From the NCBI RefSeq assembly GCF_006494815.1, contig NZ_CP041091.1, positions 3,796,501 through 3,860,500 on the forward strand: a DNA stretch of 64,000 bases, in the 5' to 3' direction. This DNA is from Nocardioides sambongensis. Its GTDB lineage: Bacteria > Actinomycetota > Actinomycetes > Propionibacteriales > Nocardioidaceae. Made by a program: the position numbers and the translations under genes. The stretch's first letter is position 1, and each line of letters opens with the position of its first letter. A model generated the notes under the pieces. That model ran no database searches, was not told the origin of the DNA, and worked only from the letters and a program-made list of their open reading frames with translations. Shown here piece by piece: positions 45,511-53,649 of this stretch.

Positions 45511-47091
45511 TCACCTCCCGGCGACGGCGTACTCCAGGGTGGTGCCGATCCGCTGCCACAGCGCGGGTCCGGGCGTCAGGTCGGGGCTGATCCGCCTCTT
45601 CAGCACCTTGTTGGTGGGGGTCCGTGGCAGCTCCTCGACCAGCCGCAGGTAGCGCGGCACCCACTTGGTGCCGAGGTCGGTCTGGGCGGCGAGGAACGCG
45701 GAGAAGGCGTCGATCTCGAAGGTCCGCCCGCCGGCCACCTCGGCCACGGCCAGCACCTGGTCGCCGACCGCGTCGTCGGGCACGGCGACCACGGCGACCG
45801 CGGAGAAGGCGTCGTGGCGCACCAGCAGCCGCTCGATCGGTGCGGTGGCCAGGTTCTCCCCGTCGACCCGCAGCCAGTCACCGGAGCGACCGGCGAAGTA
45901 GAAGAACCCCTGGTCGTCGCGGTAGGCCAGGTCGCCGCTCCAGCTCCAGCCGTGGCGCAGCCGCCGCTCCCCGGCCTCGGGGTTGTTCCAGTAGCCCTCG
46001 AAGAGCGCGGCGCCGTCGCGGTTCACGATCTCGCCCACCGCCTCCTCGCCGTTGAGCAGGCGACCCCGGGCGTCGAAGACCGCGGGCGGGCACTCCGCCA
46101 GCGTCTCCGGGTCGAGCACCACCGTGCCGGCGGCGGCGACACCGAGCGAGCCGCGCGGGGTCTGCGGGGTGCGGATGATCTGGATCTCGCCCTCGCTGGA
46201 GCCGAAGGAGTCGATGACCCGGCAGTCGAAGCGCTCGGCGAACGCCGCGATGTCCCCGTCGGAGGCCTCGTTGCCGAAGGCGATCCGCAGCGTGTTGTCG
46301 GCGTCGTCGGGCCGGGCCGGGGTGGCCAGCACGTAGTTCAGGGGCTTGCCGACGTAGTTGAAGAAGGTCACTCCGTAGCGGCGCACGTCGGGCAGCCAGC
46401 CGGAGGCGGAGAAGCGTCGCCGCAGCACGATCGTGCCGCCGACCGCGACGGCGGGAGCGACGCCGGCCATCAGCGCGTTGGAGTGGAACATCGGCATCAC
46501 CACGTAGAAGACGTCGGCCGAGGTCAGCTCGCGGCGCTGCGCCTGCTGGACGGCGATCCGTCCCATCCGCCGCTGCGTGCAGATCACCGCCTTCGGTGCC
46601 GCGGTGGTGCCGCTGGTGAAGACCAGCGAGAAAACGGCCTCCGGTGCGACCTCGCCGCTGCCGCCCGGGTCGGCCCCCGCCAGCCGCTCCCGGTACGACG
46701 CGGTGTCGACGTGCAGCACCCGCTCGGCCGGCACCGGGGTGCTGAGCCCGTCCAGCAGCGCCTGCCGGCTCTCGTCGACGACGAGCGCCTGGCAGTCGGT
46801 GAACGCGATGTCGCGGGCCAGGTCCGCACCGCGGCGGGTCGGGTTGATCCCGACACCGGTGGCGCCGGCCAGCGTGCAGGCGAACCACCAGAACAGGTGC
46901 TCGGCGGTGTTCTCCAGCGCCAGCCCGACGTGCCAGGGGCCCGGCACGCGCAGCTCGCCGAGCAGGCCGGCGCGCTGCCGGGCCTCGGCGACCACCTCGC
47001 GCCAGGTCCAGCACCGTTCCTCGAACCAGAGGGCGGTGGCGTCGTCGTCGGACCGGGCGGCCAGCAGGGCGGCGAAGGTCGGGTCGGTCAC
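45511..47091 (-). CDS. Acyl-CoA synthetase, FadD17-like
   Basis: A 526-residue ANL-superfamily adenylating enzyme that activates a carboxylic acid with ATP and CoA. The P-loop is VFTSGTTAAPKAV; later blocks are DSFGSSEGEIQI, WSGDLAYRDDQGFFYFAGRSGDW and the C-terminal Lys in PTNKVLKRR. The sequence layout, with NPTRRGADLARDIAFTDCQ and NYVGKPLNYVLATPARPDDADN, is closest to mycobacterial FadD17, an enzyme of steroid side-chain degradation. Consistent with this, a KstR-type box lies 33 nt upstream. The GTG at 47091 with AGGAT before it is preferred over the GTG at 47106, which lacks a ribosome site. Confidence 0.87.
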   Translation of the reverse strand: MTDPTFAALLAARSDDDATALWFEERCWTWREVVAEARQRAGLLGELRVPGPWHVGLALENTAEHLFWWFACTLAGATGVGINPTRRGADLARDIAFTDCQALVVDESRQALLDGLSTPVPAERVLHVDTASYRERLAGADPGGSGEVAPEAVFSLVFTSGTTAAPKAVICTQRRMGRIAVQQAQRRELTSADVFYVVMPMFHSNALMAGVAPAVAVGGTIVLRRRFSASGWLPDVRRYGVTFFNYVGKPLNYVLATPARPDDADNTLRIAFGNEASDGDIAAFAERFDCRVIDSFGSSEGEIQIIRTPQTPRGSLGVAAAGTVVLDPETLAECPPAVFDARGRLLNGEEAVGEIVNRDGAALFEGYWNNPEAGERRLRHGWSWSGDLAYRDDQGFFYFAGRSGDWLRVDGENLATAPIERLLVRHDAFSAVAVVAVPDDAVGDQVLAVAEVAGGRTFEIDAFSAFLAAQTDLGTKWVPRYLRLVEELPRTPTNKVLKRRISPDLTPGPALWQRIGTTLEYAVAGR

Positions 47092-47123
47092 CGGCCCATC
47101 CTGCACCGCTCGTGGCCAGGAAC

Positions 47124-47137
47124 TGAAACACGTTCCA
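47124..47137. promoter_or_regulatory. KstR-type operator box before the FadD17-like gene
   Basis: TGAAACACGTTCCA fits the published KstR consensus TnnAACnnGTTnnA at every fixed position and lies within the longer repeat GGAAC-N8-GTTCC. KstR represses cholesterol-catabolism genes in related actinobacteria; no kstR gene is in this window. Confidence 0.6.
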
Positions 47138-47206
47138 CTCTGCGGATCGGTGGGTGCACGGGTCCCGGGTGCGCGGGATCGGGGTGCGCGGAGGGACCGC
47201 CCTGGC

Positions 47207-47848
47207 TCAGTCGTCGGCGATGTGCGGGTCCGCCAGCAGATACTGCGTCAGCCGGCCCTCCCGGTGCGGGTCGGGTCGCACCGGCTCCGGGATCATCCGG
47301 CCCTCGGTGGTGTCCCAGAACCGGTCCACCCGGACCGCCACCCGGCGGGCCATCCGTCCGGACCGTCCGCGGTGCGGGATGTAGGGGTGCGGCCGGGTCG
47401 GCGCGACCAGCTCGCTGCGGTAGAGCCGCTCGGCCAGGACGTTGCGGTCGAGGTCGGTGCGGAGCACCCCGACCAGCTGGTCCTCCTCGGCCCAGAACGC
47501 GTCGAACTCGACCTGGACGTCGGCCCAGACGTCGCGCCAAGGGCGTCGTACCGCGTAGGTGGAGCCGTAGAGCTTGGCCTTGGTGTGGGCCAACGCCTCC
47601 TCCAGTCGCTTGCTCTGGTCGGTGAAGGCGACGGCGCGCTCGCGGCCGTCGTCGGAGTCCTCGGCGGCGGGCACCAGCACCGTGTTGGCGGCGGCGACGT
47701 GCCGGCTGGTGCTGGCCAGGAAGCGGTCGGTGGCGGGGAAGCGCTCGCGTGGCCGCTCCCGGGTCGGGAACGCCCCCTGGGCGTGGGCCAGCCGTAGGGC
47801 GAGGACGTCATGGGTCTGGTGGACCGTGGTGCCCAGTTGGTCGTGCAT
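47207..47848 (-). CDS. Hypothetical protein, helical, conserved-looking
   Basis: A 213-residue soluble protein that I do not recognise. It begins MHDQLGTTVHQTHDVLALRLA, contains DRFLASTSRHVAAANTVLVPAA, a charged helix RLEEALAHTKAKLYGST, and FDAFWAEEDQLVGVLRTDL. The second half is rich in Arg, Pro and His (RPHPYIPHRG) with RRVAVRVDRFWDTTEGR. The spacing of His and Glu in the first 140 residues recalls hemerythrin-like four-helix bundles (HHE type), but the full ligand set cannot be confirmed. It has no signal peptide or membrane helix. It stands alone on the minus strand between the synthetase and GAPDH genes. Codon use is like its neighbours, so it is probably real. Confidence 0.65.
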   Translation of the reverse strand: MHDQLGTTVHQTHDVLALRLAHAQGAFPTRERPRERFPATDRFLASTSRHVAAANTVLVPAAEDSDDGRERAVAFTDQSKRLEEALAHTKAKLYGSTYAVRRPWRDVWADVQVEFDAFWAEEDQLVGVLRTDLDRNVLAERLYRSELVAPTRPHPYIPHRGRSGRMARRVAVRVDRFWDTTEGRMIPEPVRPDPHREGRLTQYLLADPHIADD

Positions 47849-47950
47849 CAGCCGCTCCGATCACCGTGTGCCGGAACGCGACGTCCGTCGCGGGCGCCGC
47901 ATGCGCGACACTGCCTCCCTCCATCGTGCGCCTGTGCCGGCGCACGGACA

Positions 47951-47995
47951 AGGGGCCTCGTCCGGAGACCGGTGTCGGTCGCGGACGGGGCCCCT
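47951..47995 (-). terminator. Terminator of the GAPDH gene
   Basis: AGGGGCCTCGTCCG and CGGACGGGGCCCCT pair over 14 bases with one wobble and a 17-nt loop, starting 18 nt beyond the stop codon of the GAPDH gene, on its downstream side. Confidence 0.7.
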
Positions 47996-48012
47996 CGTGG
48001 AGCGGGTGCGGG

Positions 48013-49446
48013 TCAGGCCTTCGCGGGGAAGGTCGGGTACTCGACGCCCGAGATGTACTGCAGGGTGCGGACCACCTGGCAGGAGTAGCCGAACTCGTTG
48101 TCGTACCAGACGTAGAGGATGGCGGAGTCGCCGTCGACGATCGCCGCGTTGGCGTCGATGATCGAGGCGGCCCGCGAGCCGATGAAGTCGCTGGAGACGG
48201 CGTCGGAGGCGACGGTGTAGTCGAGCTGGCGGCGCAACTCGCCGGTGAGCGCCACCTGGCGCAGGTGCTCGAGCACCTCCTCGCGGGTGGTCTCGCGGCC
48301 GAGCTGCAAGGAGAGGATCGCGATCGACACGTCGGGGGTGGGGACCCGGATCGAGTTGCCGGTGATCTTGGCGTTCAGGTCGGGCAGCACCTTGGCCACC
48401 GCGGAGGCCGCCCCGGTCTCGGTGAGCACCAGGTTGAGCGGCGCGGAGCGGCCGCGGCGGTCGGCCTTGTGGTAGTTGTCCAGCAGGTTCTGGTCGTTGG
48501 TGAAGGAGTGCACCGTCTCCACGTGGCCGCGGATGATCCCGAACTCGTCCTCCATCGCCTTCAGCGGCGGGACGATCGCGTTGGTCGTGCAGGAGGCGCA
48601 GGAGAGCACCTTCTCGGCCGGGTCCACGCCGAGGTGGTTCACGCCGTGCACGATGTTGGGCACGTCGCCCTTGCCCGGCGCGGTCAGCAGCACCTTGGCG
48701 ATGCCGGGGCGCAGGTGGTTGGAGAGCCCTGCGCGGTCCCGCCAGATGCCGGTGTTGTCGATCAGCACCGCGTCCTTGATGCCGTAGGCGGTGTAGTCGA
48801 CCTCGGCGGGGTCGTTGGAGTAGATCACCTGGATCGCGTTGCCGTTGGCGATGATCAGGTCGTTCTCCTCGTCGACCGTGATCGAGCCGTTGAACGCGCC
48901 GTGGACCGAGTCGCGGCGCAGCAGCGAGGCCCGCTTCTTCAGGTCCTCACCCTTGCCCTTGCGGACCACGATGGCGCGCAGCCGCAGACCGTTGCCGGAG
49001 CCCGCCTTCTCCACCAGCAGCCGGGCGACCAGGCGACCGATCCGCCCGAAGCCGTAGAGCACCACGTCCTGCGGCTCGCGCCGCGGCTCGCCGTGCGCGG
49101 CGGTCAGCGCCTCGGCCGCGAAGTCCGCGACCGACAGTCCGCGGTCGTCGGCCTGGTAGGCGGCCAGCAGCAGCGCCAGGTCGATCTTGGCGGCCGCCAC
49201 GTCGAGGTCGGCGATCGCCTCGAGGAAGGGGAAGGTGTCGACGACGGAGAGCTCCTCGCCGCCGATCATCCGGGAGAACCGGTGGGTCTTGAGGATGCTG
49301 ACCACCGACTTGTTCACCAGCGAGCGGCTGTGCACGAGGATCGTGACGTCCTTCTCGCGGTGCAGCTTCCCGATGATGGGGATCATCGCCTCCGCGATCT
49401 CCTCGCGGTTCTTCCAGCGGGTGAACAGGTCCTCGGTGACGCTCAC
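48013..49446 (-). CDS. gap: Glyceraldehyde-3-phosphate dehydrogenase, long N-terminally extended type
   Basis: A 477-residue GAPDH that oxidises and phosphorylates glyceraldehyde-3-phosphate (or works in reverse for gluconeogenesis). The first 125 residues form a helical extension not found in the usual 335-residue enzyme; the Rossmann domain then starts at VVLYGFGRIGRLVARLL. The catalytic cysteine is in SCASCTTNAI, and the conserved WYDNEFGYSCQV closes the catalytic domain. The long form occurs in some actinobacteria beside a standard GAPDH elsewhere in the genome; its special role is not settled. A GTG start with GGGGAG 4 nt upstream is used. A hairpin terminator lies downstream. Confidence 0.9.
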   Translation of the reverse strand: MSVTEDLFTRWKNREEIAEAMIPIIGKLHREKDVTILVHSRSLVNKSVVSILKTHRFSRMIGGEELSVVDTFPFLEAIADLDVAAAKIDLALLLAAYQADDRGLSVADFAAEALTAAHGEPRREPQDVVLYGFGRIGRLVARLLVEKAGSGNGLRLRAIVVRKGKGEDLKKRASLLRRDSVHGAFNGSITVDEENDLIIANGNAIQVIYSNDPAEVDYTAYGIKDAVLIDNTGIWRDRAGLSNHLRPGIAKVLLTAPGKGDVPNIVHGVNHLGVDPAEKVLSCASCTTNAIVPPLKAMEDEFGIIRGHVETVHSFTNDQNLLDNYHKADRRGRSAPLNLVLTETGAASAVAKVLPDLNAKITGNSIRVPTPDVSIAILSLQLGRETTREEVLEHLRQVALTGELRRQLDYTVASDAVSSDFIGSRAASIIDANAAIVDGDSAILYVWYDNEFGYSCQVVRTLQYISGVEYPTFPAKA

Positions 49447-49583
49447 GGAACTCCCCTACGACGGTGACAAGCCGCTCGGATGGTAGGTCCTCCGGCGGGC
49501 GGGGCCCAACCTGCGGACGGTCCGGGGACGGACTGGAACGATCAACGTGACCGGAATCCCAGAACGGCGCCCGGGTGCTCGCC

Positions 49584-50135
49584 CTACCGGGCCGCCTCCA
49601 CGATCTGCTGCAGCGACCAGCCCAGGTGCTCGGTGCCGTGGGTGGCGGCCAGCATCTCGGACCCGACCAGCGTGCTCATCGCCCAGGTGGCGTAGGCGTC
49701 GGCGCGCTCCTCGCCCACCAGCGCCGCCATCGCCTCCACCACGACCTGGTACCGGTCGTGGTCGACCTCGCGCTGGACCGCGGCGACCCGCTCGTCGGTG
49801 CCGGCCCAGACCCGGATCGCAGCCTCGCTGCGGTGCAGCAGGGCGGTGCTCGCCTCGAGCAGCATGCCCAGCCGGACCACCGGGTCGTCGTACTCGTTGA
49901 CGATGGCGACGGTCTGCCGGGTGCGCTGCTCCAGCCAGGTGGTCAGCAGCGCGTCGGTGAACTCGGGCCAGTTGGCGAAGGAGTAGTAGAAGGAGCCGGT
50001 GGTCACGCCCAGCCGGCGACACAGCGGCGCCAGCTTGAGGCCGCCGTAGCCCTGCGTGGCCAGGATCTCGTAGGCCGCGTCGAACCAGGCCGCCCGCAGC
50101 TTCGGATTGCCCTGGCCACGTTGCCGACCCGACAT
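49584..50135 (-). CDS. TetR family regulator
   Basis: A TetR-type regulator of 183 residues. The DNA-binding domain covers about residues 10-60 (GYGGLKLAPLCRRLGVTTGSFYYSFANW), followed by an effector domain. An ATG at 50183 is also in frame but lies inside the palindromic promoter region, so the ATG at 50135, preceded by a GGGAGAGGGG-rich site, was chosen. It is divergent from the MarR gene and close to the KstD-like gene. It does not resemble KstR specifically enough to be called that. Its target is unknown; the divergent promoter is the first candidate. Confidence 0.85.
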   Translation of the reverse strand: MSGRQRGQGNPKLRAAWFDAAYEILATQGYGGLKLAPLCRRLGVTTGSFYYSFANWPEFTDALLTTWLEQRTRQTVAIVNEYDDPVVRLGMLLEASTALLHRSEAAIRVWAGTDERVAAVQREVDHDRYQVVVEAMAALVGEERADAYATWAMSTLVGSEMLAATHGTEHLGWSLQQIVEAAR

Positions 50136-50179
50136 GCAGACCCCTCTCCCCCGGGTCCGACTTCTCCCTCGACCCACGG

Positions 50180-50220
50180 TCATCCTAGGCCCCGGCGGCC
50201 GTTACCACCTCCTAGGATGA
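50180..50220. promoter_or_regulatory. Symmetric divergent promoter between TetR and MarR genes
   Basis: TCATCCTAGG (50180-50189) and CCTAGGATGA (50211-50220) form an exact inverted repeat of 10-base arms around 21 nt. Each arm holds a TAGGAT -10 facing outward. On the plus strand it lies 6 nt before the MarR GTG (leaderless); on the minus strand it would start a transcript near 50175. One regulator binding the repeat could control both genes. Confidence 0.6.
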
Positions 50221-50224
50221 GTGA

Positions 50225-50725
50225 GTGACAGCAGAGACTCGGTGGCTCGACGAGGACCAACAGCGTGCCTGGCGGGCCTGGCTGGACGCGAACGCCCGGC
50301 TGACCTCGGCGCTGCACCGCCGGCTCCAGGCCAGCAGCGGTCTCTCCCTGGCCGACTACGAGATCCTGGTCGCGCTCACCGACGTCGAGGGCGGCACGCT
50401 GCGGATGTTCGAGCTCGGCGACCGACTCGGCTGGGAGAAGAGCCGCGTCTCCAAGCAGGTCTCCCGGATGACCACCCGCGGTCTGGTACGACGCCGCGAG
50501 TGCATCGACGACCGCCGAGGTGCGTTCGTCGACCTGACCGATGCCGGCGCGTCCGCGATCCGTGCCGCCGCACCGGACCACGTCGACCTGGTGCGCACCG
50601 TGGTCTTCGACAACCTCGACACCGACCAGGTGGCCGCGATGTACCGGTTCAGCGAGGCGGTGCTGGACCGGCTGGCCGAGCTGGAGCCGGCGACCGGCGA
50701 CGCCGGCCGCCGCCGGATCGACTGA
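50225..50725 (+). CDS. MarR family regulator
   Basis: A 166-residue MarR-type winged-helix protein. The core is LSLADYEILVALTDVEGGTLRM, the recognition helix ELGDRLGWEKSRVSKQVSRMTTRGLVRR, and the wing ECIDDRRGAFVDLTDAG, flanked by dimerisation helices. The GTG start has TAGGAT 6 nt upstream and no ribosome site, so the mRNA is probably leaderless. It shares a symmetric promoter with the divergent TetR gene. The ligand and regulon are unknown; it may act on the neighbouring steroid dehydrogenase gene. Confidence 0.88.
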   Translation: MTAETRWLDEDQQRAWRAWLDANARLTSALHRRLQASSGLSLADYEILVALTDVEGGTLRMFELGDRLGWEKSRVSKQVSRMTTRGLVRRRECIDDRRGAFVDLTDAGASAIRAAAPDHVDLVRTVVFDNLDTDQVAAMYRFSEAVLDRLAELEPATGDAGRRRID

Positions 50726-50771
50726 CGCCGGATCGACTGCCGCCCAGCCTGGAGTCGCCGATCCTCGGCTC

Positions 50772-52310
50772 TCAGCCCCGCAGGTCCTGGACCGCCAGCG
50801 ACGCGAACGTCATCGCCGCGCCGAGCGGCGCCCCGGGGCCGGGGTAGGCCGAGCCGAAGACCGAGGCGGTGGAGTTGCTGGCCGCGTAGAGGCCGGGGAT
50901 CGGCGCTCCGTCGGTGTCGAGCACCCGCGCGGCCGCGTCGGTGACCAGGCCGCCCTTGGTGCCCAGGTCGGAGAGGACGAAGCGGGCGGCGTAGAACGGC
51001 GCCCGGTCGAGCGGGACCAGCGCCTTGTTGGGGGAGCCGGTGGACGCGAAGAAGGTGTCGTACTCGTCCTGGCCGCGCCCGAAGTCCTCGTCCACGCCGC
51101 TGGCCGCGAAGCCGTTGAAGCGCTCCACGGTGGCGACCAGGGTCGCGGCGTCCAGCCCGGTCGCGGCGGCGAGCTCCTCGAGGGTGTCGGCCCGCACCCA
51201 GGTGCCGGCGGCCAGGTGCTCGGCCGGGTCGCCCTCCGGCATCGCGATCGCCGGCAGCCGGCCGCCCTCGCGGTCGTCGAAGAGGTACCAGGACGGGATC
51301 CGCTCCGGTGCCGCCGCCATCACCCGGCCGAACCGGTCGTAGGGCAGGCACTCGTTGCCGTAGCGGTGCGCGGTGCCGTCGACCATCAGGCCGCTGCGGA
51401 AGCCGAGGGTGAACGTGCCGCTGCCGTCGGGCTGGGCGAGGCCGGGGCAGAACCAGCCCTCGCCGGAGAAGTCGGTCGCCGCGCCGAGCGCCGCCGCCGC
51501 GTCGATCACCTCGCCGGTGTTGGTCCCGCGGGGCGCCATCGTCCACGCGGCGTCCCCGGGCGTCCCGTGGGCCGCCCGGCGCTCCGGTGAGCCCTCGAAC
51601 CCACCGGCGGCGATCAGGATGCCGCGCCGGGCGGTGATCTCCACCGGGCCGTCGGGTCCGGTGGCGAGCACCCGGTCGGCCCGACCGTCCGCGTCCCGTC
51701 CGAACCCGGTCACCTGGACATCGGTCGCGATCGTGCCGCCGTCCCGGACCAGCATCGCGGCGAGTCGGCCGATCAGCGCCTGGCCGCCCGAGAGGGTGGA
51801 CCGGCCGGGCTTCCCGGCGCGGTCCTTGTCCACCGGGGGCCGCACCAGCGCGGTGATCCTCGGGTCGAGCTCGTCGCGGCGGATCGCCGCGGGCTGGATC
51901 GAACGTCCCATCGGCACCCGCCCCGGCGCGTCGTAGTACTCCGCGAACGGGATCCACTCGAAGTCCATCAGCGGGTCCGCCTCGAGCCGCTCGACCAGTC
52001 GGGGCGCCTCGGCCAGCATCGCCTCGACCTTCACCGGGTCCGGGTCGTCGAGCACCGCCGCGAGATACGCACGCGCGCCCTCGGTCGAGTCGGGCAGGCC
52101 GGCGCGCTGCTGGACCGTCGTACCGGGCAGCCAGCAGGCGCCACCGGAGTAGGCGGAGGTGCCGCCGATCAGGTCGGTGCGCTCCAGCACCAGGGTGCGC
52201 AGGCCGTCGGCGGCGGCGAGCGCGGCGCCGGTCAGGGCGCCGCCGCCGGAGCCGACCACCACGACGTCATAGGACTGCTGCAAGGCCTCGGCCCCCACGA
52301 TGCTGGTCAC
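50772..52310 (-). CDS. FAD-dependent 3-ketosteroid dehydrogenase-like flavoprotein (KstD-type)
   Basis: A 512-residue flavoprotein of the fumarate reductase/3-oxosteroid-1-dehydrogenase family, which introduces a ring double bond in 3-ketosteroids. The FAD site is YDVVVVGSGGGALTGAALAAADG with VLERTDLIGGTSAYSGG. Later blocks are LIAAGGFEGSP and the C-terminal LYAASNSTASVFGSAYPGPGAPLGAAM, a KstD-like ending. Whether it is a delta-1- or delta-4-dehydrogenase cannot be read with certainty. The GTG start lies 7 nt after a TATCGT -10 that overlaps a KstR-like box, so the gene is probably leaderless and steroid-controlled. It converges with the MarR gene. Confidence 0.85.
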   Translation of the reverse strand: MTSIVGAEALQQSYDVVVVGSGGGALTGAALAAADGLRTLVLERTDLIGGTSAYSGGACWLPGTTVQQRAGLPDSTEGARAYLAAVLDDPDPVKVEAMLAEAPRLVERLEADPLMDFEWIPFAEYYDAPGRVPMGRSIQPAAIRRDELDPRITALVRPPVDKDRAGKPGRSTLSGGQALIGRLAAMLVRDGGTIATDVQVTGFGRDADGRADRVLATGPDGPVEITARRGILIAAGGFEGSPERRAAHGTPGDAAWTMAPRGTNTGEVIDAAAALGAATDFSGEGWFCPGLAQPDGSGTFTLGFRSGLMVDGTAHRYGNECLPYDRFGRVMAAAPERIPSWYLFDDREGGRLPAIAMPEGDPAEHLAAGTWVRADTLEELAAATGLDAATLVATVERFNGFAASGVDEDFGRGQDEYDTFFASTGSPNKALVPLDRAPFYAARFVLSDLGTKGGLVTDAAARVLDTDGAPIPGLYAASNSTASVFGSAYPGPGAPLGAAMTFASLAVQDLRG

Positions 52311-52317
52311 CCCGGTG

Positions 52318-52333
52318 ACGATAACGAGTTCTA
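52318..52333 (-). promoter_or_regulatory. Leaderless promoter with KstR-like box for the KstD-type gene
   Basis: The gene-strand sequence TAGAACTCGTTATC (52333-52320) matches the KstR consensus TnnAACnnGTTnnA except for the last base. It overlaps TATCGT (52323-52318), which lies 7 nt before the GTG at 52310. Repressor binding would cover the -10. Confidence 0.5.
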
Positions 52334-52386
52334 GTTTTGCCGACCAGCGTCGGACCGTTCAGCGGGAGCCCTCACACTTGGCGACC

Positions 52387-53649
52387 ATGGGCAAGGGGCA
52401 TGCGCACCGGGCGGACCGCGACGTCGACGAGCAGGTCCAGGTCGCCCGCGGACCGGCGAACGTGCTGCTCGCCGGGCTCGCCGTCTGCCTCCTGGCGGCA
52501 CTCGCCGGCCTGGTGGCGTGGTGGCCGACGGGGGAGGCGACCGCCCTCGGCGACGACCAGGACGCCAGCCGCTACGCCGCCGAGGGCGTCTCCTTCCCGG
52601 TCGGCGAGATCACCGAGATCGTCACCGACTGCTCCGACACCGCCGCGCAGGACGGTACGACGCCGGCCCGCGGCTGCCCCTACCTGAGAGTCGACCTCGG
52701 TGACGACGGCGAGGTCGCCGTGGCGGTGGCCGCCGAGGTGGTCGACAGCGGCCTGGAGCCCGGAGACCGGGTGGAGCTGCAGCGCACCCCCACCGAGGAC
52801 GGCGTCGCCTACTCCTACTCCGGGATCGACCGCGACTCCACGCTGCTGCTCTTCTTCCTGCTCTTCGTCGGGGTGGTGCTGCTGATCGCCCGGTGGCGCG
52901 GACTCTTCGCCCTGGTCGGGATGGCCTTCGGCGGGGCCGTGGTCTGGTGGTTCGTGCTACCCGCGCTGCTCGAGGGGGCTCCCGGCGTCGGCGTCGCGCT
53001 GGCCGGGTCGACCGCGATCATGTTCGTGGTGCTCTACACCACGCACGGCTTCTCGCTGCGCACCAGCACCGCGCTGGCCGGCACCCTGGTCGGCGTCGCC
53101 CTCACCGCCGGCCTCGGCCAGCTCGCCCTGCAGCGGGCGAACCTGGTCGGCATCTCGGAGGAGTCCGGCGCCTTCCTGGCCGCCCTCGCCCCGGGCCTGG
53201 ACTTCCAGTCGCTCCTGGGCTGTGCACTGGTCATCGCCGGGCTCGGCGTGCTCAACGACGTCACGATCACCCAGGCGTCGGCGGTCTGGGAGCTGCGGGC
53301 GGTGGCGCCGGGGACCTCGCGGCGAGGGCTCTTCGCCGCCGGCATGCGGATCGGTCGCGACCACATCGCCTCGACCATCTACACCATCGTCTTCGCCTAC
53401 GTCGGCACCGCGCTACTGGTGCTGATGCTCTACCAGGTCTACGCCCGCCCGCTGCACGACCTGCTCTCCACCGAGCAGCTCGCCGAGGAGATCGTGCGCA
53501 CCCTGGTCACCTCGATCGGCCTGGTGCTCGCGGTGCCGATCACCACCGCCCTGGCCGCGCTGGTGGTGGGCGGCCGGGGCGGTGAGGAGATCACAGACTC
53601 GGCGGGGTCCACGCCAGCTGCAGCGTCTCCACGCCGGCGTCACGACTGA
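52387..53649 (+). CDS. YibE/F family membrane protein
   Basis: A 420-residue membrane protein. One N-terminal helix is followed by an extracytoplasmic beta domain (GVSFPVGEITEIVTDCSD to LEPGDRVELQ), then about seven helices. The blocks LLFFLLFVGVVLLIARWRG, SLLGCALVIAGLGVLNDVTITQASAVWEL and RIGRDHIASTIYTIVFAYVG are diagnostic of YibE/F. The function is not established. The ATG at 52387 lies after a long upstream frame that overlaps the steroid gene promoter; no ribosome site is clear. The last 59 bases overlap the 3' end of the convergent EccC gene, so the C-terminal tail is encoded antisense to EccC. Confidence 0.87.
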   Translation: MGKGHAHRADRDVDEQVQVARGPANVLLAGLAVCLLAALAGLVAWWPTGEATALGDDQDASRYAAEGVSFPVGEITEIVTDCSDTAAQDGTTPARGCPYLRVDLGDDGEVAVAVAAEVVDSGLEPGDRVELQRTPTEDGVAYSYSGIDRDSTLLLFFLLFVGVVLLIARWRGLFALVGMAFGGAVVWWFVLPALLEGAPGVGVALAGSTAIMFVVLYTTHGFSLRTSTALAGTLVGVALTAGLGQLALQRANLVGISEESGAFLAALAPGLDFQSLLGCALVIAGLGVLNDVTITQASAVWELRAVAPGTSRRGLFAAGMRIGRDHIASTIYTIVFAYVGTALLVLMLYQVYARPLHDLLSTEQLAEEIVRTLVTSIGLVLAVPITTALAALVVGGRGGEEITDSAGSTPAAASPRRRHD

